DNA of 40,274 nt from Opitutaceae bacterium (GTDB lineage: Bacteria; Verrucomicrobiota; Verrucomicrobiia; Opitutales; Opitutaceae): contig JAIXQE010000166.1 in assembly GCA_027485815.1 (NCBI GenBank), forward strand, positions 1-40,274, written 5' to 3'. This document shows, piece by piece, positions 8,004 through 16,222 of this stretch. Numbering within the stretch: position 1 is the stretch's first letter; every line of letters starts with the position of its first letter. The notes under the pieces are model-generated. The model saw nothing but the letters and a program-made list of their open reading frames with translations. It made no database searches and was not told the origin of the DNA. A program made the translations under genes and the position numbers.

Positions 8004-10421
8004 TCACCGCAGCGCGCGGCCCTCCGGCGCGCGGAAGGCGGACCGCATCCCGAGCGACACGATCCCGAGCGTCGCGAGGGAGTTGACCGGCATCAGGATC
8101 GCCGCCAGCAGCGGGTTCATCCGGCCCGCGACCGCGAGGCCGACGGCCAGCAGGTTGTAGGCGACGGAGAAGACCAGAATCACGCGGTGCGTGCGCCGGC
8201 GGAGCCGGTCCGTCGCGAAGAGCGCCCGGATCCCGCCGATCCCGCGGCCGAGGTAATAGAAATCCGCCTTCCCCTCGAGCACGCCGCGGTGGATCGCCGG
8301 GGTGCCGCGGCAGCCCGCCGCGGCGAAGGCCAGGCTGTCGTTCGCGCCGTCCCCCAGCATCAGCGTCCGGTCCGGATCACCGGCCACGACCCGCGCCGCC
8401 TTCTCCCCCGGCGTGAGCCCGCCGGCCGCCTCCGCCGGGTCCAGCCCGAGCTCCCGCGCCAACGCCGCGACCTTGGCCGGACGATCGCCGCTCAAAATCC
8501 CGACCGCGAAGCCCGCCCGCCGCAGCGCGGCCAACTCCCGCCGCGCATCCGGCCGCGCCGCGTCCGCAAAACGGAAGCGCGCCACCGACCGCCCGGCACA
8601 CGCCAGCTCCGCATCGTGGCCCTCGCTCCCCTCCCCTCCCGCCGCCGGAACCGTCCGCCAACCCGGACGCCCCAGGGACCAGCCGTCCTGCTCCACGCCT
8701 TGGCCGATCACCTCGTTGACGAACCCGCGCGGGGCGGGATCGGCGGGGCCGGATCCCGAGGCGAGCAGGTGCTCGAGGAGCGCCTGGCTGACGGGATGCG
8801 GGTTGTCCCGCACCAGCCGGAACAGCGCCCCCCGCGCCTCGGGCTCCAGGGCGTTGACCGCCTCCGGGTTCAGCAGGACCGGAGTCTCGAGGGTGAGCGT
8901 GCCCGTCTTGTCGAAGAGGATCCGCCGGACCCGCGCCAGCCGGGGCCAGAGCCCGCCCTCGCGGACGAACACGCCGCGGCGCCGCAGCGCGACGGCCGCC
9001 ATCTCATCGGCGAGCGGGAAGGCGAGGGCGATCGCGCAGGGGCAGGACACCACCAGTACCGCCGTGACGACGCTCCACGCCCGGGCGGCGTCGCCCCCGA
9101 GCAGATACCACCCGGTGCCCGCCCCGGCAGCGGCCAGCAGGATCCCGGCGACGTAGCCGCGCACGATCCACTCGAGCAACCGATGCGGAGCCCCCGGCCG
9201 GACCTCCGTGGCGAGCAGCCGCGCCAGCAGCGAATCGCTCCACCCCTGCAACGCGGTGAGCGCCAGCGGCTCCCGCCCGACGTGCACCGCGCCGGCGGGG
9301 ATCCGTTGTCCGCCCTGGAACGCGCGGGGCTCGGATTCGCCGTTGATCGAGGCGAGCGAGAAGGCGGCGGCGGCGGACTCCAGCCGCGCGTCGACGGGCA
9401 ACTGCGCCCCCGGCGCCAGCCGCAAGTCGTGGCCGGCGATCACGTCCTCGGGCGCGACCTCGCGGCCGTCCCGCAGCCGCACGGGCGCGGGCCGCGGCTG
9501 CCGCGCAAGCAACCGCCGGCGGTTGCGCTCGACCGCCGCGACCTGCGCCCAACGGCCGACGAGCATCAGGACGATGAACGCGGAGACGAAGTCGAAGTAG
9601 ACGAAGCGCTCATCGCCAACCAGCCAGCCGTGGAGGGAACCGAGGTAGGCGCCGGCGATGCCGAGGGCGATTGGCAGGTCCAGGTGCAGCGTGCGCGCCC
9701 GCAGCGCCCGGACCGCGCGGACGAGGAAATAGGAGCCGCCGGCCAGCACGCTCAGCGTCGCGAAGCCGGCGCTCAGGGTTCCGAAGAGGCCGGCCCACTC
9801 GTAACTCGGCTCCATCCCGAAGTACACCGGGAGCGAGAAGAGCATCACGTTCAGCGCGAACGCCGCGCAGAGGCCGAGGCGCCGCAGGAGGCCGCGCGTC
9901 TCCGGTTCATCCGTCGGCTCCCCGGGCGGCCCCGCGAGATAGCCGAGGGCCTGCAGGCGGCGGGCGAACTCGGCCGCGGAAAATTCCCCCGGCCACCAGC
10001 GGAGCCGCAGGGTCCCGTACTGGGGATTCACCACGATCTCCCCCGCCCCGGGGAATCCCTGATGCACCCGCTCGATCAGCCAGACGCAGCCGACGCAGGA
10101 GATGCCCTGGATCCCGAGCGTCAGCTCCGCCGGGCGCCCGCCGCCCGCCGCCGTCTCCGCGGCCCGCTGGAGCTCCGCGAGCCACGCGTAGTCGCGCGTC
10201 TGGAACACCGCCGGATCGGCGGGCGCGGTGACCGCGTCCTTCAGGTCGTAGTAATCCCCGAGGCCCTCCGCGTGGACCAGCCGGTGGACGTAGCCGCACC
10301 CGGCGCAGCAGAACCCACTGGTCCGCGCGGCCGCCCCGGCCAGCGGGGCCCCGCAATGCCGGCACGCGGTCGCCGCGGCGGCGGGGCGGGATGCCGGCTC
10401 GAGGACGGCGGTGAGGCTCAT
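8004..10421 (-). CDS. ccoI: Copper-translocating P-type ATPase for cbb3 oxidase assembly (CcoI/FixI)
   Basis: An 805-residue P1B-type ATPase thought to move copper across the inner membrane for the CcoN active site. An N-terminal zinc-ribbon-like segment has Cys pairs at 20/23 and 38/39/42. A heavy-metal domain follows with the metal site GISCVGCVW (Cys109, Cys112). The core shows INGES (about 359-363, TGES actuator), SCPC at 459-462 in the membrane (copper-type CPC), DKTGT at 504-508 (phosphorylated Asp504) and MLGDGANDSLA near 690. The cysteine-rich extension before the HMA domain and the cco context mark it as CcoI rather than general CopA. It is the last gene of the operon, one base after the TauE/SafE-like gene. 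Confidence 0.95.
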   Translation of the reverse strand: MSLTAVLEPASRPAAAATACRHCGAPLAGAAARTSGFCCAGCGYVHRLVHAEGLGDYYDLKDAVTAPADPAVFQTRDYAWLAELQRAAETAAGGGRPAELTLGIQGISCVGCVWLIERVHQGFPGAGEIVVNPQYGTLRLRWWPGEFSAAEFARRLQALGYLAGPPGEPTDEPETRGLLRRLGLCAAFALNVMLFSLPVYFGMEPSYEWAGLFGTLSAGFATLSVLAGGSYFLVRAVRALRARTLHLDLPIALGIAGAYLGSLHGWLVGDERFVYFDFVSAFIVLMLVGRWAQVAAVERNRRRLLARQPRPAPVRLRDGREVAPEDVIAGHDLRLAPGAQLPVDARLESAAAAFSLASINGESEPRAFQGGQRIPAGAVHVGREPLALTALQGWSDSLLARLLATEVRPGAPHRLLEWIVRGYVAGILLAAAGAGTGWYLLGGDAARAWSVVTAVLVVSCPCAIALAFPLADEMAAVALRRRGVFVREGGLWPRLARVRRILFDKTGTLTLETPVLLNPEAVNALEPEARGALFRLVRDNPHPVSQALLEHLLASGSGPADPAPRGFVNEVIGQGVEQDGWSLGRPGWRTVPAAGGEGSEGHDAELACAGRSVARFRFADAARPDARRELAALRRAGFAVGILSGDRPAKVAALARELGLDPAEAAGGLTPGEKAARVVAGDPDRTLMLGDGANDSLAFAAAGCRGTPAIHRGVLEGKADFYYLGRGIGGIRALFATDRLRRRTHRVILVFSVAYNLLAVGLAVAGRMNPLLAAILMPVNSLATLGIVSLGMRSAFRAPEGRALR

Positions 10422-10422
10422 C

Positions 10423-11118
10423 TCAGTGGCAGACGAAGGTGGCCGGATCGGGCCCGGGCAGGCCGAAGGTGGCGCGGAGGCGCCATCCCGCGGTCAGCGC
10501 CACGGCGAGCGCGAGCCCGATCCGCAGGCGGGCCAGCCCGCGCGGCGACAGCACCGCCTGCACGCGCCCGAGGCGGGTCTGCGCCAGCCAGAGTAGCGGG
10601 ATCGTGCCGCAGCCGAACGCCAGCAGCCACGTCGCGCCGCGCACGGCCGAGCCCGACAGCAGGGCCAGCGCGAGGAGGAAGTAGAGCGGACCGCACGGCA
10701 GCAGGGGCGTGGCGAAGCCGAGGGTCGCGGCCGCCCGCGTCCGGTCCATCCCCCGCGCCCACCCGTGCACCCGCCCGAGTCCCCGCGCCAGCAGCGGGAT
10801 CCGCGGCAGGTGACGTTCCCAGCCGAGCGCGAGCGAGACGAAGAGCAGGACCGTGAGCCAAGGCAGCCAGCGGGCGGCCGCGCCCGCGACCCAGCCGAGC
10901 GGCGCCGCCCCGAGTCCCCCCGCGATCGCGCCGAGCAGGCCGTAGGCGCCAAGGCGGGCACCGTGGTAGGCCGTCGCGACCGCCTGGGCGGATCCGGCCC
11001 CAGCGCGCGCCGGCAGCAACGCGCAGGCCAACGGGCCGCACATTCCCGCGCAGTGCAGGCTGGTGACGACGCCGGCGGCAAAGGCGGCGGCCGGCGAGTT
11101 GACGGCGGCGAGTTCCAT
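10423..11118 (-). CDS. TauE/SafE-like (DsbD_2 type) membrane protein of the cco cluster
   Basis: A 231-residue polytopic inner-membrane protein with about six hydrophobic segments. Near the N-terminus it has SLHCAGMCGPLACAL (His22, Cys23, Cys27), the H-C-x-G-M-C-G-P motif of the membrane family related to DsbD/UreH (PF13386). A second Cys motif, LLPCGPLYFLLALALLSG, lies mid-protein. Members of this family commonly sit beside ccoI/ccoG and are thought to help copper or thiol handling during cbb3 assembly. It ends unusually in Cys-His (PATFVCH). ATG at 11118 is chosen because it begins MELAAVNS directly before the first helix and lies 4 bp after the preceding small gene; an upstream in-frame ATG at 11172 would run into that gene. 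Confidence 0.85.
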   Translation of the reverse strand: MELAAVNSPAAAFAAGVVTSLHCAGMCGPLACALLPARAGAGSAQAVATAYHGARLGAYGLLGAIAGGLGAAPLGWVAGAAARWLPWLTVLLFVSLALGWERHLPRIPLLARGLGRVHGWARGMDRTRAAATLGFATPLLPCGPLYFLLALALLSGSAVRGATWLLAFGCGTIPLLWLAQTRLGRVQAVLSPRGLARLRIGLALAVALTAGWRLRATFGLPGPDPATFVCH

Positions 11119-11122
11119 GGGT

Positions 11123-11275
11123 TCAGCGCACGCGGACGATCGGGACCTCCTGCACGCGGTGCCGCGCGGCAATGGTCAGCCAGATGCCCCAGGCGGCCAG
11201 CTGCACCGCGAAGGCGGCGACAAACCACAGCCAGAGCCGCGAACGCGGGGCGGGCGCGGCGTCAGCGGGCTCCAT
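11123..11275 (-). CDS. 50-residue single-span membrane protein in the CcoH/FixH position
   Basis: A short gene found by reading between ccoG and the TauE/SafE-like gene. The product is 50 residues: a soluble start (MEPADAAPAPRSR), one Trp-rich membrane span (LWLWFVAAFAVQLAAWGIWL), then a basic tail (ARHRVQEVPIVRVR). Its ATG overlaps the ccoG stop by 14 bp and its TGA lies 4 bp before the next ATG, so it is translationally embedded in the cco operon. In proteobacterial clusters the gene after ccoG is ccoH, a protein of about 150 residues with one N-terminal span. This could be a shrunken CcoH or an unrelated oxidase micro-subunit; sequence similarity is too little to decide. Confidence 0.75.
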   Translation of the reverse strand: MEPADAAPAPRSRLWLWFVAAFAVQLAAWGIWLTIAARHRVQEVPIVRVR

Positions 11276-12737
11276 CGCGCACCTCCTGCCGGCGGGCGCC
11301 GGCCTCGGGACCCAGGAACTCGACCTCGCGGCTCAGGCGAAACGTCCCCGCCGCATCCCGCAGCTCGACCCGGAGATGGAGGAGGCCCGCGTAACTCGCC
11401 CGGTCCTGCTGCAGCACCAGCGGCCGCACCACCTCCCCGAGCGGGGCGATCTCCAATTCCTCCTCGAGCCCCGTGCGCCGCAGGCCGGCCGGGGCGCCGG
11501 GCAACTCAATCCGGAACCGCGCGGGCGCGTTTCGCTTGTTCACCACCCGCACCAGGAACTGGTTCCGCACGATCCCCGCGTCGAGATGGTACGGGGCCCC
11601 GGTCATCCGCGTAACCCCGAAGGAAGCCGGACGGATGGAGGCAAGCGCCCAGGCGCCGACGGCCGCGCCAGCCAGCAGCAGCCCGAAGTAAAGCAGCGTG
11701 CGGGGCCGGACCCAGCGGGTGCGGCCGCCGGCCAACCCCACCAGCGAATCGTAGCGGATCAGCCCCCGCGGGCGGCCCAGTTTCGCCATCACCGGATCGC
11801 ACGCGTCGATGCACGCGGTGCAGCCGACGCACTCCAGCTGCAGCCCCTGGCGGATGTCGATCCCGGTCGGGCAGACCTGCACGCAGCGGCCGCAGTCGAC
11901 GCAGTCCCCGGCGCCGGCCCCGTGGCCGCGCGGCTCGCCCCGCCGCTGGTCGTAGCCGACCGCGAGGGTGTGCTCATCCGTGAGCACGGACTGCATCCGG
12001 CCGTAGGGGCACAGGACGATGCAGACCTGCTCGCGGAACCACGAGAAGATGAAGTAGGTGAGGCCGGTGTAGCCCGCCATGAAGACGAAAGCCCCCCAGT
12101 GCTCCGAGGGAGCCTGCCGCACCATCGACCAGACCTCCGGCAGCGAGACGAAGTACGCGAGGAACAGGTGGGTGAAAACCGCGGAAAGCAGCACGTAGAT
12201 CGCCTGCTTGAGGGCCCGGAGCCGGAACTTGCGCCACGACCACGGCGCGACGTCCAGCGCGCGCCGGGCCACGGCGTCGCCCTCGATCAGGCGCTCGATC
12301 GGCCGGTACACGTGTTCCAGAAAGACCGTCTGCGGGCAGGCCCAACCGCACCAGATCCGGCCGAAGAGCGCGGTGACGAAGAACAGCGAGAAGCCCACGC
12401 CGGTGAACACGAAGAACAGCAGCCACAGGTCCTGCGCGGCCAGGGTGAGGCCGAACAGGTGGAACCGCAGCCGCGCGACGTCCAGGAAGACGGCCGGATG
12501 CCCGTTGATCTGGATCCACGGCAGGGCGAGGTAGATCACCAGCAGCGTCAGCGCGACCACGCGCCGCGCGCTGGTGTAGCGGCCGCGGGTGGCGGCCGGG
12601 TGCAGGTACGGCCGCGAGCCATCGGGGCGGATGGTGGTCACCGAGTCCCGGCTTGGCCGGACGGGCGCGGTGGCCCGCCCGGGCATCCGGCCCGGGCCGG
12701 CGGGGACCGCCGGCGGAGGATCCTCGAGCGGGGTCAC
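11262..12737 (-). CDS. ccoG: Cytochrome c oxidase accessory protein CcoG (FixG), 4Fe-4S
   Basis: A 491-residue membrane iron-sulfur protein needed for cbb3 maturation, known in other species as a cupric reductase. Membrane spans occur at about 60-77, 102-122, 178-198, 215-232 and 346-366. Between them lie two ferredoxin-type Cys clusters: C279-x2-C-x2-C-x3-C289 (CVDCGRCVQVCP) and C303-x2-C-x2-C-x3-C313 (CVGCTACIDACDP). Conserved IWCGWACPQTVFLEHVYRPIE (about 128-148) and VCIVLCPYGRMQS are typical of CcoG. The C-terminal 120 residues form the FixG immunoglobulin-like domain. The GTG start overlaps the ccoP stop as GTGA, a translational coupling signal. A later Met at residue 18 is a less likely start. 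Confidence 0.95.
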   Translation of the reverse strand: MTPLEDPPPAVPAGPGRMPGRATAPVRPSRDSVTTIRPDGSRPYLHPAATRGRYTSARRVVALTLLVIYLALPWIQINGHPAVFLDVARLRFHLFGLTLAAQDLWLLFFVFTGVGFSLFFVTALFGRIWCGWACPQTVFLEHVYRPIERLIEGDAVARRALDVAPWSWRKFRLRALKQAIYVLLSAVFTHLFLAYFVSLPEVWSMVRQAPSEHWGAFVFMAGYTGLTYFIFSWFREQVCIVLCPYGRMQSVLTDEHTLAVGYDQRRGEPRGHGAGAGDCVDCGRCVQVCPTGIDIRQGLQLECVGCTACIDACDPVMAKLGRPRGLIRYDSLVGLAGGRTRWVRPRTLLYFGLLLAGAAVGAWALASIRPASFGVTRMTGAPYHLDAGIVRNQFLVRVVNKRNAPARFRIELPGAPAGLRRTGLEEELEIAPLGEVVRPLVLQQDRASYAGLLHLRVELRDAAGTFRLSREVEFLGPEAGARRQEVRDGAR

Positions 12738-13315
12738 GGCGCCGTCGGGGAGGAGACGACGATCGGGTCACCCTCGCGGTGCCGGCTGAGGAGGAACGCG
12801 GTGACCTCGCTGATCTTGCGGGGGCCCAGGACCGGGCCCCACGTGGGCATGCCCTTGGCCAGCACCCCCTTCGTGATCAGCCCGTGCACCTCGACCGGCC
12901 GGCCGCCGTAAACCCACACGTTGTCCGTGAGGTCGGGGCCGATCGCGACCGGACTCTCAGCCTTGCCGCGGAGGCTCGCGAGGTGGCAGGCGGCGCAGTT
13001 GGCCTCATACACCGCGCGGCCCGCGGCGATCATCGCCGGGTTGCGGCTCATCTGCCAGAGTGTCGGGTCGTCGACCTGGGCCGCGGACAGGCGGGCGGCC
13101 TCGATGCGCGCGAGTTCCGCGCCCACCTCCTGGGCTCCGGTCGGTCCCGCGCGGAACCACTCGAAGTAGGCCCAGTAGGCGACCCAGAAGACGATCGTCA
13201 CGTAGAGCGTGTACAGCCACCAGTTGGGCAGCCGCTTGTCGAATTCCTGGATGCCGTCGTAGACGTGCGGCCGGATCCGGTCCTCGTCAGGCGTTTCGGG
13301 AGGGAGGGGCGTCAT
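12734..13315 (-). CDS. ccoP: cbb3 oxidase subunit CcoP, single-heme form
   Basis: A 193-residue membrane-anchored cytochrome c, the electron-input subunit of cbb3 oxidase. The N-terminal part (HVYDGIQEFDKRLPNWWLY, then a span at about 33-52) matches the FixP N-terminal domain. Only one heme c site is present, CAACH at residues 107-111, with a likely axial Met in KGMPTWGP (Met156). Proteobacterial CcoP is normally about 300 residues with two CxxCH motifs, so one cytochrome domain is absent. The gene shows no frameshift and ends cleanly in the GTGA junction with ccoG, so this appears to be a natural short form. It overlaps the upstream ccoQ by 29 bp. Confidence 0.93.
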   Translation of the reverse strand: MTPLPPETPDEDRIRPHVYDGIQEFDKRLPNWWLYTLYVTIVFWVAYWAYFEWFRAGPTGAQEVGAELARIEAARLSAAQVDDPTLWQMSRNPAMIAAGRAVYEANCAACHLASLRGKAESPVAIGPDLTDNVWVYGGRPVEVHGLITKGVLAKGMPTWGPVLGPRKISEVTAFLLSRHREGDPIVVSSPTAP

Positions 13316-13487
13316 GGCGGGCGGAGGGTGTGGCGGTGGCGAAGGGCAGCCGGGCGAAGTGGTCGGTCTGGGTGCGACCCATCCGCAGGGCGCGCCACGC
13401 GACGGAGCAGTAGATGGAGGCGGCGGTCAGGAAGGCCACGAACGTGAAGAGCGCGGCGTGCGGTTCGAGGAGGAGGCGGCGGAACAT
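13287..13487 (-). CDS. ccoQ: CcoQ/FixQ-like small cbb3 oxidase subunit
   Basis: A 66-residue protein with one membrane span (AALFTFVAFLTAASIYCSVAW, about 11-31, given here in halves of the helix) and a cytoplasmic tail containing HFARLPFA. The tail recalls the xLPF motif found just after the span in CcoQ/FixQ proteins, which stabilise the oxidase core. It lies exactly where ccoQ is expected, 10 bp after ccoNO and overlapping the start of ccoP by 29 bp. The family is poorly conserved, so the name depends as much on position and topology as on sequence. The Pro/Ser/Arg-rich last 20 residues may partly reflect the overlap with ccoP. Confidence 0.8.
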   Translation of the reverse strand: MFRRLLLEPHAALFTFVAFLTAASIYCSVAWRALRMGRTQTDHFARLPFATATPSARHDAPPSRNA

Positions 13488-13497
13488 GGCGGGGGGA

Positions 13498-15807
13498 TCA
13501 CTGGGCGGGACGGGCGGAACCGACCTCCTCGGAGCGGCCGAGGCGCTGCAGGTAAGCGATGAGGGCGATGATCTCGCGCCCGGGCTCGACCGTCGCGCCG
13601 GCGGCGCGGAGGTCGTCGGCGATGGCCCGCGCCTGCAGGTCCACCTGGGCGCGCACCTCGGCGGGGGTCTGCTCCGGGTACGGGACGCCCAGGGTGCGCT
13701 GGACCGCGAGGCGGCCGGGCAGCGCGGCGACGTCCGTGTCGTTCGTGAGCAGCCAAGGATAGGCGGGCATGTTGGAACCGGCCGAGATCGCGCGCGGGTC
13801 CTCCAGGTGGCGCAGGTGCCAGACATGGGGGTACTTGCCGCCGACGCGGGCGAGGTCGGGGCCGGTGCGCCGCGAGCCCCATTGGAACGGGTGATCGTAG
13901 ATCGACTCGCCGAGCCGCGAGTAGTCGCCGTAGCGCAGGACGTCGGGCACCAGCGTCCGGATCATCTGCGAGTGGCAGGTGTAGCACCCCTCGCGCACGT
14001 AAAGGTCGCGGCCGGCCAGTTCCAGCGGCGTGTACGGCACCTGCCGGCGGTCCTCGACGTTTGCGGCCTTGTGGGCGACGGCGAGGGGGATGATCTGCAC
14101 CAGGCCACCCACGGTGACGGCGATGAAGGTGAGCACCGTGAAGGGCGCGGAGTTCACCAGCAGGCGGTCGTACCAGCCCGCCCACGCGCGGCCGCGGGAC
14201 TGCCAGTGCGCCAGCGCCAGCGCGGTGCTGAGCAGGAGTCCCCCGAGGCCGAGGATGCTCACCGCGTCGCCGCCGAACATCCACGCACAGGCGAAGCCGG
14301 TGCCGAGCACCGAGAACAGGACCGGCGGATTCAGGAAGGTGGCGAGCAGGCCGAGGCGGCCGGCGGGATCCGGGGCGGCCGCCTCCGCCATCACCTCCAC
14401 CGTGCCGTCCACCGGCCGCGCCCCGCGCAGGGTGCGCCAGAGGTTGTAGGCGAGGAGCAGGAACCCCGCGAGGTAGAGCCCGCCGCCGATGACGCGCATC
14501 AGCATCAGCGGCCGGATGGTGGTGAGCGTGTCGAGGAAGTTGGGGTACGCGAGGACCGTGCCCCCCTCGGTGGTGGCGCCGAGCATCACCCCCTGGTTGA
14601 TCCCGCTCGCCCACATCGCGCCCAGGTAGAGCAGGATGCCGACCGTCCCGAGCCAGAAGTGCAGGTTGGCCAGCGCGACCGAGTGCAGGGGACGGTCCCA
14701 GAGCCGCGGCAGCAGCCAGTAGATCATCCCCGCGGCCATGAAGCCGTTCCAGCCGAGGGCGCCGCCGTGCACGTGGCCGATGATCCAGTCGGTGTAGTGG
14801 CCGAGGGCGTTGACCGACTTGATCGAGAGCAGCGGCCCCTCGAAGGTCGCCATCCCGTAGAACGTGACCGCGGCGGCCATGAACTTGAGCACCGGGTCCG
14901 TGCGGAGCAGGTGCCACGCGCCGCGGAGGGTCAGCAGGCCGTTCAGCATCCCGCCCCACGAGGGCGCCCGCAGCATCAGCGAGAACGTCATCCCGAGCGT
15001 CTGCAGCCAGTCGGGCAGCGCGGTGTTGAGGAGGTGGTGGGGTCCCGCCCAGATGTAGACGAAGACGAGGGACCAGAAGTGCACCACCGACAGCCGGTAC
15101 GAGTAGACCGGGCGTCCCGCCGCCTTCGGCAGGAAGTAATACATGATGCCCAGAATCGGGGTGGTGAGGAAGAACGCGACCGCGTTGTGCCCGTACCACC
15201 ACTGGACCAGCGCGTCCTGCACGCCGCCGAACAGCGGGTAGCTGTGCGTCAGGCTGGTGGGCAGCGAGAGGTGGTTGACGATGTAGAGCATCGCGACCGT
15301 CACGATCGTCGCGATGTAGAACCAGATCGCGACGTAGAGGCTCGGCTCGCGGCGGCGGGCGAGGGTCCAGAAGAAGTTCACCGCGAACACCACCCAGATG
15401 AACGCGACGGCCACGTTCAGCGGCCAGATCAGCTCGGCGTACTCCTTGCCGCGGGTGAGCCCGAGCGGGAGGGTGATGGCGGCGGCGACGATGATCGCCT
15501 GCCAGCCCCAGAAGTGGAGCTGCGAGAGGAAGTCGCTGGCCAGGCGCGCCTTCACCAGCCGCTGGGTCGAGTAGTAGACCCCGGCAAACATCATGTTGCC
15601 CACGAACGCGAAGATCACCGCGTCGGTGTGCAGCGGGCGCAGGCGGCCGAAGGTCAGCCAGGAAGTCGCGAAGTTCGCCTGCCAGAAGTTCAGCTGGGTG
15701 GCGATCAGGACGCCCACGAGCATCCCGACGACGCCCCAGAGGACGGTGGCGAGGATGAACTGGCGGACGACCCGGTCGTTGAATTCGATCGTGAGGGGAG
15801 CGGGCAT
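13498..15807 (-). CDS. ccoNO: Fused cbb3 cytochrome oxidase subunits I and II (CcoN-CcoO)
   Basis: A 769-residue fusion of the catalytic subunit CcoN and the monoheme cytochrome CcoO. The CcoN part (about 1-465) holds the low-spin heme ligand His60 (RPLHTDAVIF), CuB ligands His207 (WYGHNAV), His257 and His258 (WAGPHHLL), Tyr251 of the active-site cross-link, and GHVHGG (His345, His347). These fall at almost the same positions as in the Pseudomonas stutzeri enzyme. After a linker with two extra hydrophobic segments (about 490-535), the CcoO part has its anchor at about 553-575, heme site CYTCH at 608-612 and a likely Met ligand in SNMPAYPW (Met680). It reduces O2 to water with high affinity while pumping protons. 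It follows ccoS by 19 bp. The reading frame is continuous with no stop between the two parts. Confidence 0.97.
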   Translation of the reverse strand: MPAPLTIEFNDRVVRQFILATVLWGVVGMLVGVLIATQLNFWQANFATSWLTFGRLRPLHTDAVIFAFVGNMMFAGVYYSTQRLVKARLASDFLSQLHFWGWQAIIVAAAITLPLGLTRGKEYAELIWPLNVAVAFIWVVFAVNFFWTLARRREPSLYVAIWFYIATIVTVAMLYIVNHLSLPTSLTHSYPLFGGVQDALVQWWYGHNAVAFFLTTPILGIMYYFLPKAAGRPVYSYRLSVVHFWSLVFVYIWAGPHHLLNTALPDWLQTLGMTFSLMLRAPSWGGMLNGLLTLRGAWHLLRTDPVLKFMAAAVTFYGMATFEGPLLSIKSVNALGHYTDWIIGHVHGGALGWNGFMAAGMIYWLLPRLWDRPLHSVALANLHFWLGTVGILLYLGAMWASGINQGVMLGATTEGGTVLAYPNFLDTLTTIRPLMLMRVIGGGLYLAGFLLLAYNLWRTLRGARPVDGTVEVMAEAAAPDPAGRLGLLATFLNPPVLFSVLGTGFACAWMFGGDAVSILGLGGLLLSTALALAHWQSRGRAWAGWYDRLLVNSAPFTVLTFIAVTVGGLVQIIPLAVAHKAANVEDRRQVPYTPLELAGRDLYVREGCYTCHSQMIRTLVPDVLRYGDYSRLGESIYDHPFQWGSRRTGPDLARVGGKYPHVWHLRHLEDPRAISAGSNMPAYPWLLTNDTDVAALPGRLAVQRTLGVPYPEQTPAEVRAQVDLQARAIADDLRAAGATVEPGREIIALIAYLQRLGRSEEVGSARPAQ

Positions 15808-15826
15808 CGGGCGACGGGGGCGGGGT

Positions 15827-16000
15827 TCAGCGGCGGGAGGTGGCGGCGTCGCGGACGACCCCGCGTTCGCCGGCCAGGGGCAGAAGCGAGTCGCGCTCCG
15901 GGCTGCTGAGACGTCCCCGGGCCTGCTCGCGCAGGAAGAAGACGATGAAGGTGAAGACCAGGCAGAGGCTGATCGTGAGGGTCAGGGGCACGACATCCAT
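15827..16000 (-). CDS. ccoS: CcoS-like cbb3 oxidase maturation protein
   Basis: A 57-residue protein with one N-terminal membrane span (MDVVPLTLTISLCLVFTFIV) followed by FFLREQARGRLSSPERDSLLPL. The layout of a short span, then a basic turn and an acidic/Leu end, matches CcoS, which is needed for heme and copper loading of CcoN. Length is within the usual 45-70 residues. It lies 5 bp after the DUF2934 gene and 19 bp before ccoNO, so it heads the structural cco genes. The classic CcoS wording after the span is only loosely kept, so the name leans on topology and place. Confidence 0.72.
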   Translation of the reverse strand: MDVVPLTLTISLCLVFTFIVFFLREQARGRLSSPERDSLLPLAGERGVVRDAATSRR

Positions 16001-16005
16001 CGGGG

Positions 16006-16206
16006 TCAGGCGGCGGGGACGGGGTGGAGGGCGACGGCGGCCGGGGCGCGCCCGTGGCGGTGGCGGAGCAGCTCGCGCGCGGCGAGCCAGTGCTCGAGGT
16101 CGCGGCCGGCGGGGCGGCCCTCCTCCAGCCAGAGCAGGTAGGCCTCGTGCTGGATCTGGGCCTCGGTGGGTTCGGGGGCGGGGGGGGCGGGGCGCGGCTT
16201 TCTCAT
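16006..16206 (-). CDS. DUF2934 domain small protein
   Basis: A 66-residue soluble protein. The core EAQIQHEAYLLWLEEGRPAG followed by RDLEHWLAARELL fits DUF2934 (PF11154), a short helical domain whose consensus contains a YxLWxxxGRPxGxDxxHW-type line. The N-terminus is Pro-rich (MRKPRPAPPAPEPTE). Function is unknown for the family. It stands 5 bp ahead of ccoS and 70 bp after the PocR/AraC gene, making it the probable first gene of the cco operon. A role in oxidase assembly or regulation could be guessed from place only. Confidence 0.85.
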   Translation of the reverse strand: MRKPRPAPPAPEPTEAQIQHEAYLLWLEEGRPAGRDLEHWLAARELLRHRHGRAPAAVALHPVPAA

Positions 16207-16222
16207 CGGAGGAAGGGGGAAA

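Noticed and set aside
13414-15909. Plus-strand frame of about 830 codons opposite ccoNO
   Set aside because: No recognisable domain; the minus frame encodes every heme and copper ligand of cbb3 oxidase.
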